From positions 372,001 through 436,000 of the forward strand of contig NZ_JAMBOE010000003.1 of the NCBI RefSeq assembly GCF_023715465.1: a stretch of 64,000 bases of DNA. Reading direction: 5' to 3'. Below are positions 1 through 8,566 of this stretch, piece by piece (positions within the stretch are counted from its first letter, which is position 1; each line of letters begins with the position of its first letter). The notes beneath the pieces were generated by a model. That model was not told the DNA's origin, did not search any database, and was given only the letters and a program-made list of their open reading frames with translations. The DNA is from Paenibacillus macerans. GTDB taxonomy: Bacteria; Bacillota; Bacilli; Paenibacillales; Paenibacillaceae. The position numbers and the translations under genes are program-made.

Positions 1-197
1 AAGCGCTGAATCATACTCCCGCTAGCCAAACTGGATACGATGGTCCCACCCGCTACAACCATGGACAAGATCCCGGCGGAGCCAACTGAAGCACCGATAT
101 CGGGCCACATCACGGGCCAGGCCGATCCCAGCAAAGAATCCGGAAGCCCCAGGCTAATAAATGCCAGATATATAATAATCAAAAACCAGGTTGCCAT
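1..197 (-). CDS. MFS transporter, N-terminal part (cut by window edge)
   Basis: Reading the minus strand from an ATG at 197 gives an uninterrupted frame to the window edge, about 65 residues. It starts with a hydrophobic helix and contains the segment GLPDSLLGSAWPVM, typical of the first helix and loop of sugar-type major facilitator permeases. A second hydrophobic helix follows (GILSMVVAGGTIVSSLASG). AGGGG lies a few bases before the ATG. It probably imports a sugar or other small solute through the cytoplasmic membrane. It lies downstream of the ROK regulator gene in the same direction but behind a terminator-like hairpin (314-347), so it may have its own promoter. Substrate cannot be told from this fragment. 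Confidence 0.7.
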   Translation of the reverse strand, partial: MATWFLIIIYLAFISLGLPDSLLGSAWPVMWPDIGASVGSAGILSMVVAGGTIVSSLASGSMIQR

Positions 198-265
198 AGC
201 ACATCCCCTTCCATAGTGAATAAAAAAGCACCATACTTAAACTACTTTATAAAGTTCATTTATTT

Positions 266-294
266 AATATGCATTAGCAGTTCTCTTTTGTCAA
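266..294 (-). promoter_or_regulatory. possible promoter for the MFS gene
   Basis: On the minus strand a perfect TTGACA (289-294) is followed after 17 bases by CATATT (266-271); ATATTA and TATTAA fit with 18-19 bases. It lies between the ROK terminator and the MFS start. The -10 match is weak. Confidence 0.35.
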
Positions 295-313
295 TACATG
301 GAGCTCAAGCAGC

Positions 314-347
314 AAAAAGAAAACCCCATGATTCCGATCAAGGGGTT
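314..347 (-). terminator. intrinsic terminator after the ROK gene
   Basis: On the minus strand, just after the ROK stop, AACCCCTTGAT pairs with ATCATGGGGTT around a 4-base loop, followed by TTTTCTTTTT. Stem plus T-tract is a typical intrinsic terminator. Confidence 0.7.
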
Positions 348-352
348 CCAAG

Positions 353-1357
353 TCAATTAAAATGGCTTAAGGCCGGCTCCAAGTCTTTGAGCGTCAGCCA
401 GCGCATGCCTGCCTCAAAATCTTGTTGAAATGTCTCTTGCAGAATCACTTCAGGATAGGACGGCATAGGCTTCCTATTCCGATAAGCTTCCCATGCGGGG
501 TTCCAGAGCTCTGCTTCTACCTTGTCCTGATATATCACGATTCTGTCCGGGGCCAGGACGGCGTTGACGCTTTGAATGATTTGACACACTGAGCCCACAA
601 ATGTTTCCTTGTCCATCTCATGGTACCAATCCGAATCCATCGGGAGAAACTTGATCTCTCCGGCCATGCCGTTTTTTCCTTTGAATACTTTTCCATCGAG
701 ATAAATGCCCATGCCTGGCGGGTACCTCGCAGGGAAATAAATACCCAGCACACATTGCGTATCATCCAAATCCTGCTTTGCACAATACCCGCTGATCGCA
801 GCGTTAACATCATTCTCCACCATAACCGGCAATCCGAATTGCGTTTCAATATCTTCAATCATGCGAACTCCCATCAGCGCCTGATGAGCGCTTACCGTAA
901 TCTCGCCATTGACGGCCTGTCCGGGAATGCCGATGCCAATCACTTTAATGGAAGGGTATAACGTGAGAAAGTGTTCGATCATGTCATAGAACTGTTGCCG
1001 GTCAAAAACAGGCATTAAATATTCTTCTTTTTGCAAAATATGATCTTCCAGATTCACGACCGCCACGGAAATAAGCTCCTGTCCTTGTTTCTCTTTCATG
1101 TAAATGACGAGCGCAAGACTAAAATCATAATTGTAACGATAGGTTAGCGCCGGTCTCCCCCCGTTGGATGGAACGGTCTCGTCTTCAAATATCTCTCCAA
1201 GGTCATGCAGTTCCTTCACAAGGGAATTCACCGTAACTACGCTCAGCTTGGTCAACGCGGCCAGCTGTGGTTTGGTTGCCGTTTCCACCCGTTTCATCGC
1301 CTGGCGCACATTGTTTAAATTGATTTCTTTTATCAAATTAGCGTTTGCTTTTTTCAT
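353..1357 (-). CDS. ROK family transcriptional regulator
   Basis: About 334 residues. The N-terminal ~70 residues form a winged helix-turn-helix (TKPQLAALTKLSVVTVNSLVKEL), followed by an ROK domain with GIGIPGQAVNGEI, the NDVNAA element and GIYLDGKVFKGKNGMAGEIKF. The cysteine-rich zinc motif of ROK kinases (CxCGxxGCxE) is absent, which fits a sugar-responsive repressor of the NagC/XylR kind rather than a sugar kinase. The upstream ATG at 1363 has no spaced ribosome site; the ATG at 1357 has GAGGG six bases before it and is preferred. It probably controls the neighbouring MFS gene. The effector sugar is unknown. Confidence 0.85.
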   Translation of the reverse strand: MKKANANLIKEINLNNVRQAMKRVETATKPQLAALTKLSVVTVNSLVKELHDLGEIFEDETVPSNGGRPALTYRYNYDFSLALVIYMKEKQGQELISVAVVNLEDHILQKEEYLMPVFDRQQFYDMIEHFLTLYPSIKVIGIGIPGQAVNGEITVSAHQALMGVRMIEDIETQFGLPVMVENDVNAAISGYCAKQDLDDTQCVLGIYFPARYPPGMGIYLDGKVFKGKNGMAGEIKFLPMDSDWYHEMDKETFVGSVCQIIQSVNAVLAPDRIVIYQDKVEAELWNPAWEAYRNRKPMPSYPEVILQETFQQDFEAGMRWLTLKDLEPALSHFN

Positions 1358-1418
1358 TAGCATCCCTCTTTAATTATCACGTTTCCAATCCACAACCTGT
1401 TCACACATATAGACAATT

Positions 1419-2315
1419 TTACACGGATATCCCCCGGTTTTCATCTTTTTCTATCCATTGCCCTAACAATTCCTCGGTGGCACTCCACAACCGGCTTTGC
1501 ATTTCGGGATCTCCCCCGGGATGTACCGGAACAATAGGCTGTCCACTGCCCACGTTAAAATATCCCCCGGTTACTCCCTGATATTGCGATGCTGTAACTA
1601 ATTGAAGGATGATGCCCGCCCCTCTTTGCGGATTTCCAATCCTTAAAAATCGTAATACGGATGCAAGTGCCGAAGAGAATCCCAACTCACGTCCAAGGCC
1701 TGTCACATTAAACCCGGGATTAAGAGCATTCACGGTAACTCCGGTTCCCTCCAGCCGCCGCGCCAGTTCACCCGTAAACATAATATTGAGGAGCTTTGTT
1801 TTTCCATAAATGCGGGAGGAGCCCGCCCTTGAAAATTTTGCTGTATCCGTTAAATCCTCAGGCAGTTTAAGTTCGCCATGGTTGCGAGATGCCTCTGAAG
1901 CAACATTAACAATTCTGGCCTGCTGCGAAGCCATTAACGATGGAAGTAAGATGTCCGTCAACAGCCAGGGGGCAAGATAGTTCACCGCGATCATTTCCGG
2001 AAGTCCCTCTGCGGTTATTCGCTGTTCGAAGCCATGCAAGCCTGCATTGTTTACCAATACATCCAGCTTAGAATAAACAGCTTTAATTTCGTTTCCAACC
2101 CGTTTGACATCTTCCATGAGAGAAAGATCGCCGTAGAAAAAGTCCACTTTAACATTAGGCGCCGCATGTTCCAATTTATTTCTGGTGATCTCAGCCCGCC
2201 CCTCACTTCTGGCGGTTAATACTAGATGCGCCCCCTGTTTAGCTAATTCCATTGCCGCCAGCTCTCCAATACCGCTTGTCGCTCCGGTCATTACAATAAT
2301 CGGCGTTGTCTGCAT
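1419..2315 (-). CDS. short-chain dehydrogenase/reductase
   Basis: 298 residues of a classical-type SDR. TGATSGIG at residues ~10-17 is the glycine-rich nucleotide-binding motif, NNAG lies near residue 90, and YGKTK near 170 is the YxxxK catalytic pair. The length and the C-terminal extension with GGYFNVG resemble retinol-dehydrogenase-like SDRs, which usually use NADP(H). An AGGAGG ribosome site stands before the ATG. It is divergent from the marR gene and shares its ~150-bp intergenic region, so the MarR protein may control it. The substrate is not predictable. Confidence 0.85.
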   Translation of the reverse strand: MQTTPIIVMTGATSGIGELAAMELAKQGAHLVLTARSEGRAEITRNKLEHAAPNVKVDFFYGDLSLMEDVKRVGNEIKAVYSKLDVLVNNAGLHGFEQRITAEGLPEMIAVNYLAPWLLTDILLPSLMASQQARIVNVASEASRNHGELKLPEDLTDTAKFSRAGSSRIYGKTKLLNIMFTGELARRLEGTGVTVNALNPGFNVTGLGRELGFSSALASVLRFLRIGNPQRGAGIILQLVTASQYQGVTGGYFNVGSGQPIVPVHPGGDPEMQSRLWSATEELLGQWIEKDENRGISV

Positions 2316-2369
2316 ATATAATCCTCCTAATTCCTATGTTTATTTGTGATTCAAACCTTTCCTTTCAGC

Positions 2370-2440
2370 TTGATGTATGCCAGGGACTCTAATATAATTG
2401 ACATATATCAATCATATAGATTTATTTGACATATATCAAG
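2370..2440 (+). promoter_or_regulatory. marR promoter with two MarR operator-like repeats
   Basis: TTGATG (2370-2375), a 17-base spacer and TATAAT (2393-2398) form a good sigma-A promoter. TTGACATATATCAA, an almost perfect palindrome, occurs at 2398-2411 and again at 2426-2439, 28 bases apart. The first copy covers the transcription start region, so binding there would block the promoter. Such AT-rich palindromes are typical MarR-family operators. Autoregulation, and possibly control of the divergent SDR, is inferred. Confidence 0.7.
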
Positions 2441-2469
2441 TAATTAAATGTGAATGGGAGAAACAACCG

Positions 2470-2931
2470 ATGAAGGCTAGAAAATTGCCCTCTGACAGAA
2501 TGCAGCTGGAATTTAATCTTGGCGAGCAGCTCAATGCCCTTCTCAGTGCATCGCATGCCATCAATGTGAAAACAGCGGAGATTTTCGATTCAACCTTACA
2601 GCCTGCGGCCTTTGTGCTGGTTCGCTGGCTGCTGTCGTATGGACCGGCAAGTGCAACTCAGTTAGCGGAATCCACAGCTATGGATCGAAGCTCCGTGAGC
2701 CGCCTTGTCGCTCACTTGAAAAAATCGGGGTACGTGAAAAGTGAAGCGGATCCTAACGACCGCCGTGGAGTGCTGCTGTCTCTGACAGAAGCGGGGCGTG
2801 ATAAAGCCATCCTGGCTTTAAAAGAAAAAGAAGCGGAGTTTTATAAACGGATTGAGAACTGGGATAATGATAAGCTTGAATCGTTTGTTCATATGTTGAA
2901 AAGCTTTAACGGGCTGGAGAATCAACAATAG
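2470..2931 (+). CDS. MarR family transcriptional regulator
   Basis: About 153 residues from the ATG at 2470, which is preceded by GGGAG; the frame is open further upstream to 2398, but that stretch overlaps the promoter and operators. The winged helix is clear: PASATQLAESTAMDRSSVSR (recognition helix), then the wing DPNDRRGVLLSLTEAG. MarR dimers usually repress their own gene and a neighbouring efflux or detoxification gene until a phenolic, oxidant or drug ligand is bound. The divergent SDR is the obvious partner. The two operator-like palindromes lie just upstream. Confidence 0.9.
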   Translation: MKARKLPSDRMQLEFNLGEQLNALLSASHAINVKTAEIFDSTLQPAAFVLVRWLLSYGPASATQLAESTAMDRSSVSRLVAHLKKSGYVKSEADPNDRRGVLLSLTEAGRDKAILALKEKEAEFYKRIENWDNDKLESFVHMLKSFNGLENQQ

Positions 2932-3016
2932 AACAGCAATCGATAAGAAACGTAAATTCAATTTTTCGGGTAAAATAAAAACGATTGTCAACCTTACAAT
3001 TTAGGAGGAAAATGTG

Positions 3017-3949
3017 ATGAGTGATGCCAAAAACAGTTCGCCGACCAATCCCATCATCCCGCACCTGTGGTTCGACAAAGAGGCGAAACAAGCTGCGGAG
3101 TTCTATTGCACCGTTTTCCCGGATTCCAGAATCACGAGCGCGGCGACTTTGCGCGATACACCCTCGGGCGATTCCGATCTCGTATCGTTTACCGTCTGGG
3201 GACATCCGTTTATGGCGATCTCTGCGGGGCCGTACTTTAAGATCAACCCTTCCATCTCGTTTATCGTCAATTTCGATCCGTCCCGAGAGCAGAACGCGAG
3301 GGAGATGATCGACGAGGCGTGGAGCAAGCTGTCCAAAGACGGTACCGCGCTTATGCCGCTGGATAAGTATCCGTTCAGCGAACGGTACGGCTGGATTCAG
3401 GACAAGTACGGCGTTTCGTGGCAGCTGATGCTGACGAATCCGGATGGGGAGCCGCGGCCGGCGATCATCCCCTCCATGATGTTTGTGGGCGAAAATTACG
3501 GCAAAGCGGAAGAAGCGCGCGAGTTCTATCTTTCGGTCTTCCGCAATGCCAAGCCGGGCAACCTGTTTCGGTATGGCCCCGGCCATGAGCCGGACCGGGA
3601 GGAGGCGGTGATGTTCACCGATTTTATGCTGGAGAACACCTGGTTTACGGCCATGGACAGCGCACATGAACACCATTTCAACTTCAACGAGGCGGTTTCC
3701 CTGTTGGTTAATTGTGAGACGCAGGAGGACATTGACTACTACTGGGAAAAACTTTCCGCCGTCCCCGAGGCCGAGCAATGCGGCTGGCTCAAAGACAAAT
3801 ACGGTGTCTCGTGGCAAATCTCTCCCGCTGCGATGGACGAAATGATGACCAAGGGTACGCCGGAGCAAATTGACCGCGTCACGCAGGCGTTCTTGAAGAT
3901 GAAAAAGTTCGACCTTGCGGAACTGCAAAAAGCATTTCAAGGGGAATGA
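3017..3949 (+). CDS. two-domain VOC (PhnB-like) protein
   Basis: About 310 residues made of two tandem vicinal-oxygen-chelate domains. Each starts with an IxPxLWF / IIPSMMF strand, has a long helix ([26 protein letters not shown]) and ends in DKYGVSWQ (residues ~130 and ~265). This matches the family annotated as PhnB-like or 3-demethylubiquinone methyltransferase-like, though such proteins are not methyltransferases by fold. Function is unproven: glyoxalase, dioxygenase or antibiotic-binding roles all occur in the fold. ATG 3017 is chosen because AGGAGG lies 8 bases upstream; a GTG at 3014 is possible. It stands alone, and its terminator is shared with the convergent glycosyltransferase. Confidence 0.8.
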   Translation: MSDAKNSSPTNPIIPHLWFDKEAKQAAEFYCTVFPDSRITSAATLRDTPSGDSDLVSFTVWGHPFMAISAGPYFKINPSISFIVNFDPSREQNAREMIDEAWSKLSKDGTALMPLDKYPFSERYGWIQDKYGVSWQLMLTNPDGEPRPAIIPSMMFVGENYGKAEEAREFYLSVFRNAKPGNLFRYGPGHEPDREEAVMFTDFMLENTWFTAMDSAHEHHFNFNEAVSLLVNCETQEDIDYYWEKLSAVPEAEQCGWLKDKYGVSWQISPAAMDEMMTKGTPEQIDRVTQAFLKMKKFDLAELQKAFQGE

Positions 3950-3971
3950 CTTTGAAAAAATCTCCCCCTAA

Positions 3972-4017
3972 AAAACGGGAGGATGCCATGGCCCTAAGCC
4001 GGCATTCCTCCCGTTTT
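3972..4017. terminator. bidirectional terminator
   Basis: AAAACGGGAGGATGCC pairs with GGCATTCCTCCCGTTTT (one bulged base). The stem has A-runs on one side and T-runs on the other. It lies between two convergent genes and can serve both. Confidence 0.85.
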
Positions 4018-4026
4018 GCAACTTAA

Positions 4027-5229
4027 TTATTCAGTTATGCCCAAACTTCGTTTATACGCAAAAATCTCTTCAACAGCTTGCTGATAGCCGCCCGCGGCCC
4101 GGAACGAATCGCCGAGTTCAACGCATGCCTTGCGGATGGACGGATCGCTCAACACCCGTTCCGCCACCTCCCTGAGTTCTCCCGCAGTTAAGTCTGCTTG
4201 ATTTAACTGGACCCCCGCGCCCAGTTCAGCGACACGCCGGGCTATTACAGGCTGGTCGGCGCTTTGGGGCAGCACGATCAGCGGCACGCCATAATACAGG
4301 CCTTCACTGGAGCTGTTCATCCCGCCGTGAGTGATAAACAATTTGGCGTGCTGCAGCACTTCGAGCTGCGGTACGTAAGCCGCCACGATAAAATTCGCGG
4401 GAATGTCCCCCAATTCCTCAATCCGGGTTCGGCTGCCGACGGATAAAATCACGGTGTACTTTGTTTCGGCGAACGCCGCAAAACAAAGCTTGTAAAAATC
4501 CGCCGCTTGGTTGAAAACCGTGCCGAGCGATATGTAAATCAGGCGATCCGTATCCACATGGGTGAAATCAAATGAATCGGTTGAGCGCGGCACGACAGAC
4601 GGCCCAACGAACTTGTACGTCTCGCCGAAGCTTTCCCCATCGGGTTGGAAGCGTTTCGACGTGTAGACGATGGTCAGTGGTGCGGGATTGCAAAAAACTT
4701 CGTAGGCGGAGCCCGCTTGCACATGGTATTTCGCTTGCACACCGTTAACCAGACGCTGAAACTCCTGCTTGGCCTGTTCATTCACGTCTTCCGGAAAATG
4801 GCCCGACAGATGCTCCTGCAGACGTTCAAAGCCGGTTTGCCCCATGGCAAAACTTGTGCACGAGTTGACGGCCGGCAAGCCAAGGATTTGCGCAAGCAAA
4901 CGCCCGCAGCCGAACATCGAGTCATGAATGATGTAATCAAAACGTTCTCCTTCAGTTTGCTCCAGTACACTGGGAATGACGATATCTGCGGTGCGCAATA
5001 GTCCGCCCACTCGCGCCCAAGGCGTTCTTCCGCCCGCAAGGAACGCCTCCAGAAATTTACCGACGTCGAATGTGATTACCTTCGCGCCCGTCCGCTCGAC
5101 GCGATCGCGATATTGTTCGGCAACGAAGTACACCACTTCTTCGCCGCGGCGGACGAGTCCTTGCACCACACCGAGGGTTGGATTGATATGTCCCTCGGAA
5201 CCTCCATTGATAAATAAAACGCGAGCCAC
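4027..5229 (-). CDS. macrolide-type (GT1) glycosyltransferase
   Basis: About 400 residues of the MGT/YjiC/OleD glycosyltransferase family. The N-terminus ARVLFINGGSEGHINPTLG is the acceptor-side Rossmann start with the catalytic His (in EGH). The C-terminal donor site carries THGGMNSSSEGLYYGVPLIV and LPQSADQ, the nucleotide-sugar signature. These enzymes move glucose from UDP-glucose to macrolides, flavonoids or other lipophilic acceptors, often inactivating them. Three starts are in frame; the GTG at 5229 is chosen because GAGAGG is 8 bases upstream and homologues begin at this point, while ATG 5235 is only 2 bases from it. It is a single gene. Confidence 0.85.
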   Translation of the reverse strand: MARVLFINGGSEGHINPTLGVVQGLVRRGEEVVYFVAEQYRDRVERTGAKVITFDVGKFLEAFLAGGRTPWARVGGLLRTADIVIPSVLEQTEGERFDYIIHDSMFGCGRLLAQILGLPAVNSCTSFAMGQTGFERLQEHLSGHFPEDVNEQAKQEFQRLVNGVQAKYHVQAGSAYEVFCNPAPLTIVYTSKRFQPDGESFGETYKFVGPSVVPRSTDSFDFTHVDTDRLIYISLGTVFNQAADFYKLCFAAFAETKYTVILSVGSRTRIEELGDIPANFIVAAYVPQLEVLQHAKLFITHGGMNSSSEGLYYGVPLIVLPQSADQPVIARRVAELGAGVQLNQADLTAGELREVAERVLSDPSIRKACVELGDSFRAAGGYQQAVEEIFAYKRSLGITE

Positions 5230-5334
5230 AGTCATCACCTCTCATAACAAAATACACCGCTCCTTAGCGCCTGCCATTTTGCGGTCTTCGCTTAAGTTTT
5301 CCGAGTTTGCCCGCAGCCATCCATATCGTTTCTT

Positions 5335-6603
5335 CTATTCGTATTCTCCGCCGGGCAGCTTCAGCTCGTCAAGAGAAACAAGCGACGCGGCAGCGAACAA
5401 CAATTGCTCCTTGCTGACCGACTTGGCCGTACTGATGGAAATATGCGTCGATCCGCACGTAATGTACCAACTCCCGCCTGCTTCGCTGTCCGGAAGCCCG
5501 ATCCATTCCGCCGTAAAATCGGGAAAATACCACTTCTCTCCGGACACCCCGTTTCCTTCCTCCCTCTGCCGCAAATCCGTGCTCGACTGCCGGACGGCAA
5601 AATGAGGGTATGTCAGCTTCAACACTCCAGCTTTCTCTTGCTCCGCTGTCATTCCGTAGTCCGTAGCAACGCCTTTTCGCGGTACATAAGGATCAAAAAC
5701 GCGGGCGGCGGCGGCTTGTTCCCGGATTTGTTTTACTTCTTCGCTAGTATATGGGATGGTAACGAAACGATCGGAGTAGTATTCGTCGCTTGAGTACTGA
5801 CTGAATTCTTGCAGTCCGTCCTTCTTCAGCCAATACAGCTTGACGAGGGATTGATCCTTCCCGAACGCGGCCAAAACCGCCCTCTCCTCGGTGATGGAAA
5901 CAGCTTCCGCCTGCAATGCTTCGTTGAGGTTGCTCCACTCGATATGCCCGTCTTGCCACCGGTAAACCGTGGTATGCGGAATCGTCCCCGAGCTCACAAT
6001 CACCTCAGGCAAACCGTCGTGGTCCACATCCGTTTCCGAGGCATAACCTTCATCGATCACCATTAGCTGCTCCGGTCCCCCATCTTTCAACTCGATGTAA
6101 CAGGTTATGGAAGCGGCGGCGCCGACGGCGCCCTGGATTTTGACGACTTTTTTACCGAATAACATGATGTTGCCGACGTTCACAGCATCGTCCTGATCGT
6201 AATGATACCCGGCCGCCTTCCCCAAATCGTACACGAGATTATTTTGAACCAAGGCTGCATAAAGGAAATTAGTATCGTTCTTACGGGCGTAGATAACGAT
6301 CTTGTTTTTCCGTGAACCGTTAACCCCATTCAAATCCGTTTCTTTCACAATACGATCCGCCTGCTTTAACCCGCCTTCCAGCACCTGGACTTTCCCGGAA
6401 CCATCAACTTTTTGCCACAATAGCGGCAGCACCCCGCCTTCAGTGGTACCCGCGGATGTTGCCGAAGTGTTTGCCATGTTAGATATTTGCGGGGATTCCG
6501 ATCTGTCCTTTGTCCCGGAAGCTTGCCCGGGATCCGCAGCATTCCCGAACGCTGCGCTCAACAACAAGAAGATGACGCCGATTACCAAAATTTTGTCTTT
6601 CAC
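5335..6603 (-). CDS. secreted protein of unknown function
   Basis: About 422 residues. A Sec signal peptide is visible (KDKILVIGVIFLLLSAAFGNAA), without a lipobox cysteine. It is followed by a Ser/Thr/Gly-rich linker and a soluble region with many short beta-like stretches, including an aspartate-rich ETDVDHDGLPEVIVSSG segment that resembles FG-GAP/VCBS calcium-binding loops. No catalytic motif is recognised. The GTG at 6603 is preferred over TTG 6618 because GGAG lies 9 bases upstream and the signal peptide starts there. It is next to a permease remnant and no function can be assigned. Confidence 0.65.
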   Translation of the reverse strand: MKDKILVIGVIFLLLSAAFGNAADPGQASGTKDRSESPQISNMANTSATSAGTTEGGVLPLLWQKVDGSGKVQVLEGGLKQADRIVKETDLNGVNGSRKNKIVIYARKNDTNFLYAALVQNNLVYDLGKAAGYHYDQDDAVNVGNIMLFGKKVVKIQGAVGAAASITCYIELKDGGPEQLMVIDEGYASETDVDHDGLPEVIVSSGTIPHTTVYRWQDGHIEWSNLNEALQAEAVSITEERAVLAAFGKDQSLVKLYWLKKDGLQEFSQYSSDEYYSDRFVTIPYTSEEVKQIREQAAAARVFDPYVPRKGVATDYGMTAEQEKAGVLKLTYPHFAVRQSSTDLRQREEGNGVSGEKWYFPDFTAEWIGLPDSEAGGSWYITCGSTHISISTAKSVSKEQLLFAAASLVSLDELKLPGGEYE

Positions 6604-6622
6604 TAAAGACCACTCCAAACGA

Positions 6623-7057
6623 CTATGATACTCTTATAGACGCACGAATATGGAAAAAGTTGATATTGCTCCTAACATTGTAGCCGATGAGTCCGTTGGT
6701 AAATCCGCCAAAACCACCGGCGACCGCTTGACCCACCTTTCGAGAAAATGAATAGACCGAATAGATGGTACCGTCCTCTCTCAGCCTCGTTAAGTGTTCA
6801 TGATAATCAATGATGTCCGTGACAAAGGCCCAGATCATTAAGTTAAAGAAAGCATAACCGAACATGCCGACAGCTGAAATGGCCGCAAATTGATTGGCTG
6901 TAAGACCCGGTAAGAAGTACAGCATTCCATATACTATGAAGGTCAGAAGAAAAGCCGTAGAGGCAACCTCTTTCTTACCAAACCTGGCAACCAGCGGTTT
7001 GGCCAGGGGCATGGCGATGAGAACGGTTACTGCCTGCTCTGGTTTCGCGATCCCCAT
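6623..7057 (-). pseudogene. GPH family sugar symporter remnant
   Basis: The frame encodes only the last third of a glycoside-pentoside-hexuronide (MelB/XynB-like) cation symporter. Three membrane helices, the segment FVTDIIDYHEHLTRLREDGTI and the following SFSRKVGQAVAGGFGG are characteristic. The first ~300 residues are missing, and the C-terminus runs into unrelated sequence after GLIGYNVR. Its left part overlaps the end of the next gene by about 30 bases in another frame, which looks like a deletion junction near 7030-7057. It is surely not a working transporter. Confidence 0.75.
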
Positions 7058-7542
7058 GGTTTAAAAACAGATATCGCGAATATCGCAGTAAGCGAAATGA
7101 TCTGAAGAGCGATCCCGGTCCAAAGCTGTCCGTTATTCACTATGAACACCGGGTTTTTAATAGCGTTCAACCCCTCGGCAGATGTCAGCGTCATCGCCTT
7201 CAGCGACCAATAGTACATACCGACAGGTCCTAATGCTACGGCAAGGAGAGTCAATACTTCTTTAACCATAATCCAATAAAACCGGAATAACCCCCATCTG
7301 GTAAGAACCGAAAGAAGAATTCCAGTTACCAGGGCCCCGATCGTTGAAGCTCGGATAGATGTCTTGGCCAGCACGTACATGCAGAAATAACACGCCTTAA
7401 GTACTCCTTCGTCATCCGTAGATGCAGCAGTGATGCTGAAAATCAGGAAGGCGACCGCCCCTCCGATCATGATTCCTGAAAAAATAAGATGGAGTGCGAG
7501 CAGCCACTTTCTCTGGGTTTGGTTCAGTTTCTCCGTATTCAT
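7027..7542 (-). CDS. small membrane protein, DUF2269-like
   Basis: About 171 residues with four predicted membrane helices, starting with RKWLLALHLIFSGIMIGGAVAFLIF. This resembles the DUF2269 family of small integral membrane proteins of unknown function. The ATG at 7542 has GAGGG very close to it; an ATG at 7563 has no ribosome site, so the start is uncertain. The C-terminus lies at a deletion junction with a permease remnant, so the last ~12 residues (after FKPWG) may not be original. Confidence 0.55.
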   Translation of the reverse strand: MNTEKLNQTQRKWLLALHLIFSGIMIGGAVAFLIFSITAASTDDEGVLKACYFCMYVLAKTSIRASTIGALVTGILLSVLTRWGLFRFYWIMVKEVLTLLAVALGPVGMYYWSLKAMTLTSAEGLNAIKNPVFIVNNGQLWTGIALQIISLTAIFAISVFKPWGSRNQSRQ

Positions 7543-7648
7543 CACCCTCAGTCTAAAATCCATTTTATTTACTAAAGATAACAGCTGTCTCTAAAAGGAT
7601 TCTAAACTAAATTCAAAAAAAGTATAAAAATTAACAACCAATGAGAAA

Positions 7649-8431
7649 TTACACTTCTTCAAATAATGGATTTAAAAGATGGTCAGGAAAAACTTCTTCA
7701 GGAACGAATTCAGTTGTCGGGGTATTGTTGTCAACTTCCTGAAGGCTAACATTATCAAGCCACGCTTGCCCCTTCCCGCACAACAACATACCAATATTAA
7801 TAATGGCTCCATTTTTAGGTATATCCAGTACACAAGAATAATGATTCCATTCGGTTGTTCCTGTAATTGATCTGCTTTGCATGTTATCCAGCTTTAAAGT
7901 ATCTCCCAAGGCGTTGTCTATCCTAAACCATAATCCGCACCAGCCTTCCACATCTTGAGTTTTTACAAAACCTGAAAAACGCATCCGCTTAGCGATGAAA
8001 TTTTTAGCACTAATTTGCTGCATGATGGTGCTGTATTCACCGTTGGAAAATTCGTCTGTAAGAGAGCGTATCGTTGCCGATTTTGAGCCCATATGGTATA
8101 TATTAGGATCAAGGCTTACCAGGTATTTCTCGGGGGCGGTTCCTGTGATAATCCAGTCTTTTATTTCATCTTGTTTATTCATGCTTATTCCTCCTATAAT
8201 TAAATCTTTAATGGCTGACCTGTATCTTCCTGGAGGTAATTGATAAATACTTTTGAAAGCTCTTGTAAAAGATTCCTGAGATTCAGGAATCCCGACTTCT
8301 CTTTGAAAAGTTTTATGAAAATAGAATTTCGAAAATCCGGCAACTTTAGAAACTTCATCTAAAGTCAGTTCCTCGCATAAATTCAGTTCAATATAATTCA
8401 AAGCTGTCTGAATTTCTTTGCTGCGTGTCAT
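7649..8431 (-). CDS. AraC-type regulator with internally deleted HTH
   Basis: 260 residues. Residues 1-45 are the first helix-turn-helix of an AraC domain (ELTLDEVSKVAGFSKFYFHKTFQREVG). The chain then jumps to SQESFTRAFKSIYQLPPGRYR, the end of the second one. About 40 residues that normally lie between (linker helix and start of the second HTH) are missing, in frame. Residues ~84-250 form a beta-rich effector-like domain seen behind AraC domains in Bacillales. A perfect AGGAGG 7 bases before the ATG at 8182 could translate this C-terminal domain (~177 residues) alone. DNA binding by the full protein is doubtful. Confidence 0.6.
   Translation of the reverse strand: MTRSKEIQTALNYIELNLCEELTLDEVSKVAGFSKFYFHKTFQREVGIPESQESFTRAFKSIYQLPPGRYRSAIKDLIIGGISMNKQDEIKDWIITGTAPEKYLVSLDPNIYHMGSKSATIRSLTDEFSNGEYSTIMQQISAKNFIAKRMRFSGFVKTQDVEGWCGLWFRIDNALGDTLKLDNMQSRSITGTTEWNHYSCVLDIPKNGAIINIGMLLCGKGQAWLDNVSLQEVDNNTPTTEFVPEEVFPDHLLNPLFEEV
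8190..8195 (-). promoter_or_regulatory. strong internal ribosome site (AGGAGG)
   Basis: AGGAGG on the minus strand lies 7 bases before the in-frame ATG at 8182, inside the AraC-type gene. It would start translation of the C-terminal domain alone. Confidence 0.5.
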
Positions 8432-8512
8432 TCATTTCACCTCCTGGCAATTATCATAGCATGGGGCTAAATTTAATGTTTGACGCTTTTTGCCTTCTTT
8501 CAGCCTATCATG

Positions 8513-8560
8513 AAAAGAGCCCTCCCTGCGCCCGTGGTAGTCACGGAACAGAGAAGGGCT
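8513..8560 (-). terminator. terminator of the PTS-peptidase operon
   Basis: On the minus strand after the M24-like stop, AGCCCTTCTCTG pairs with CAGGGAGGGCT, with an inner CCGTG/CACGG stem. It is followed by CTTTTC, and marks the end of the operon that begins at 13695. Confidence 0.75.
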
Positions 8561-8566
8561 ACATCA

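Noticed and set aside
216..428. 70-codon plus-strand frame with a signal-like start
   Set aside because: It overlaps the ROK terminator and gene end on the other strand, has no ribosome site, and its tail mirrors the ROK C-terminus.
2906..3940. 344-codon minus-strand frame
   Set aside because: Arg/His/Gln-rich antisense shadow of the VOC gene; no recognisable domain.
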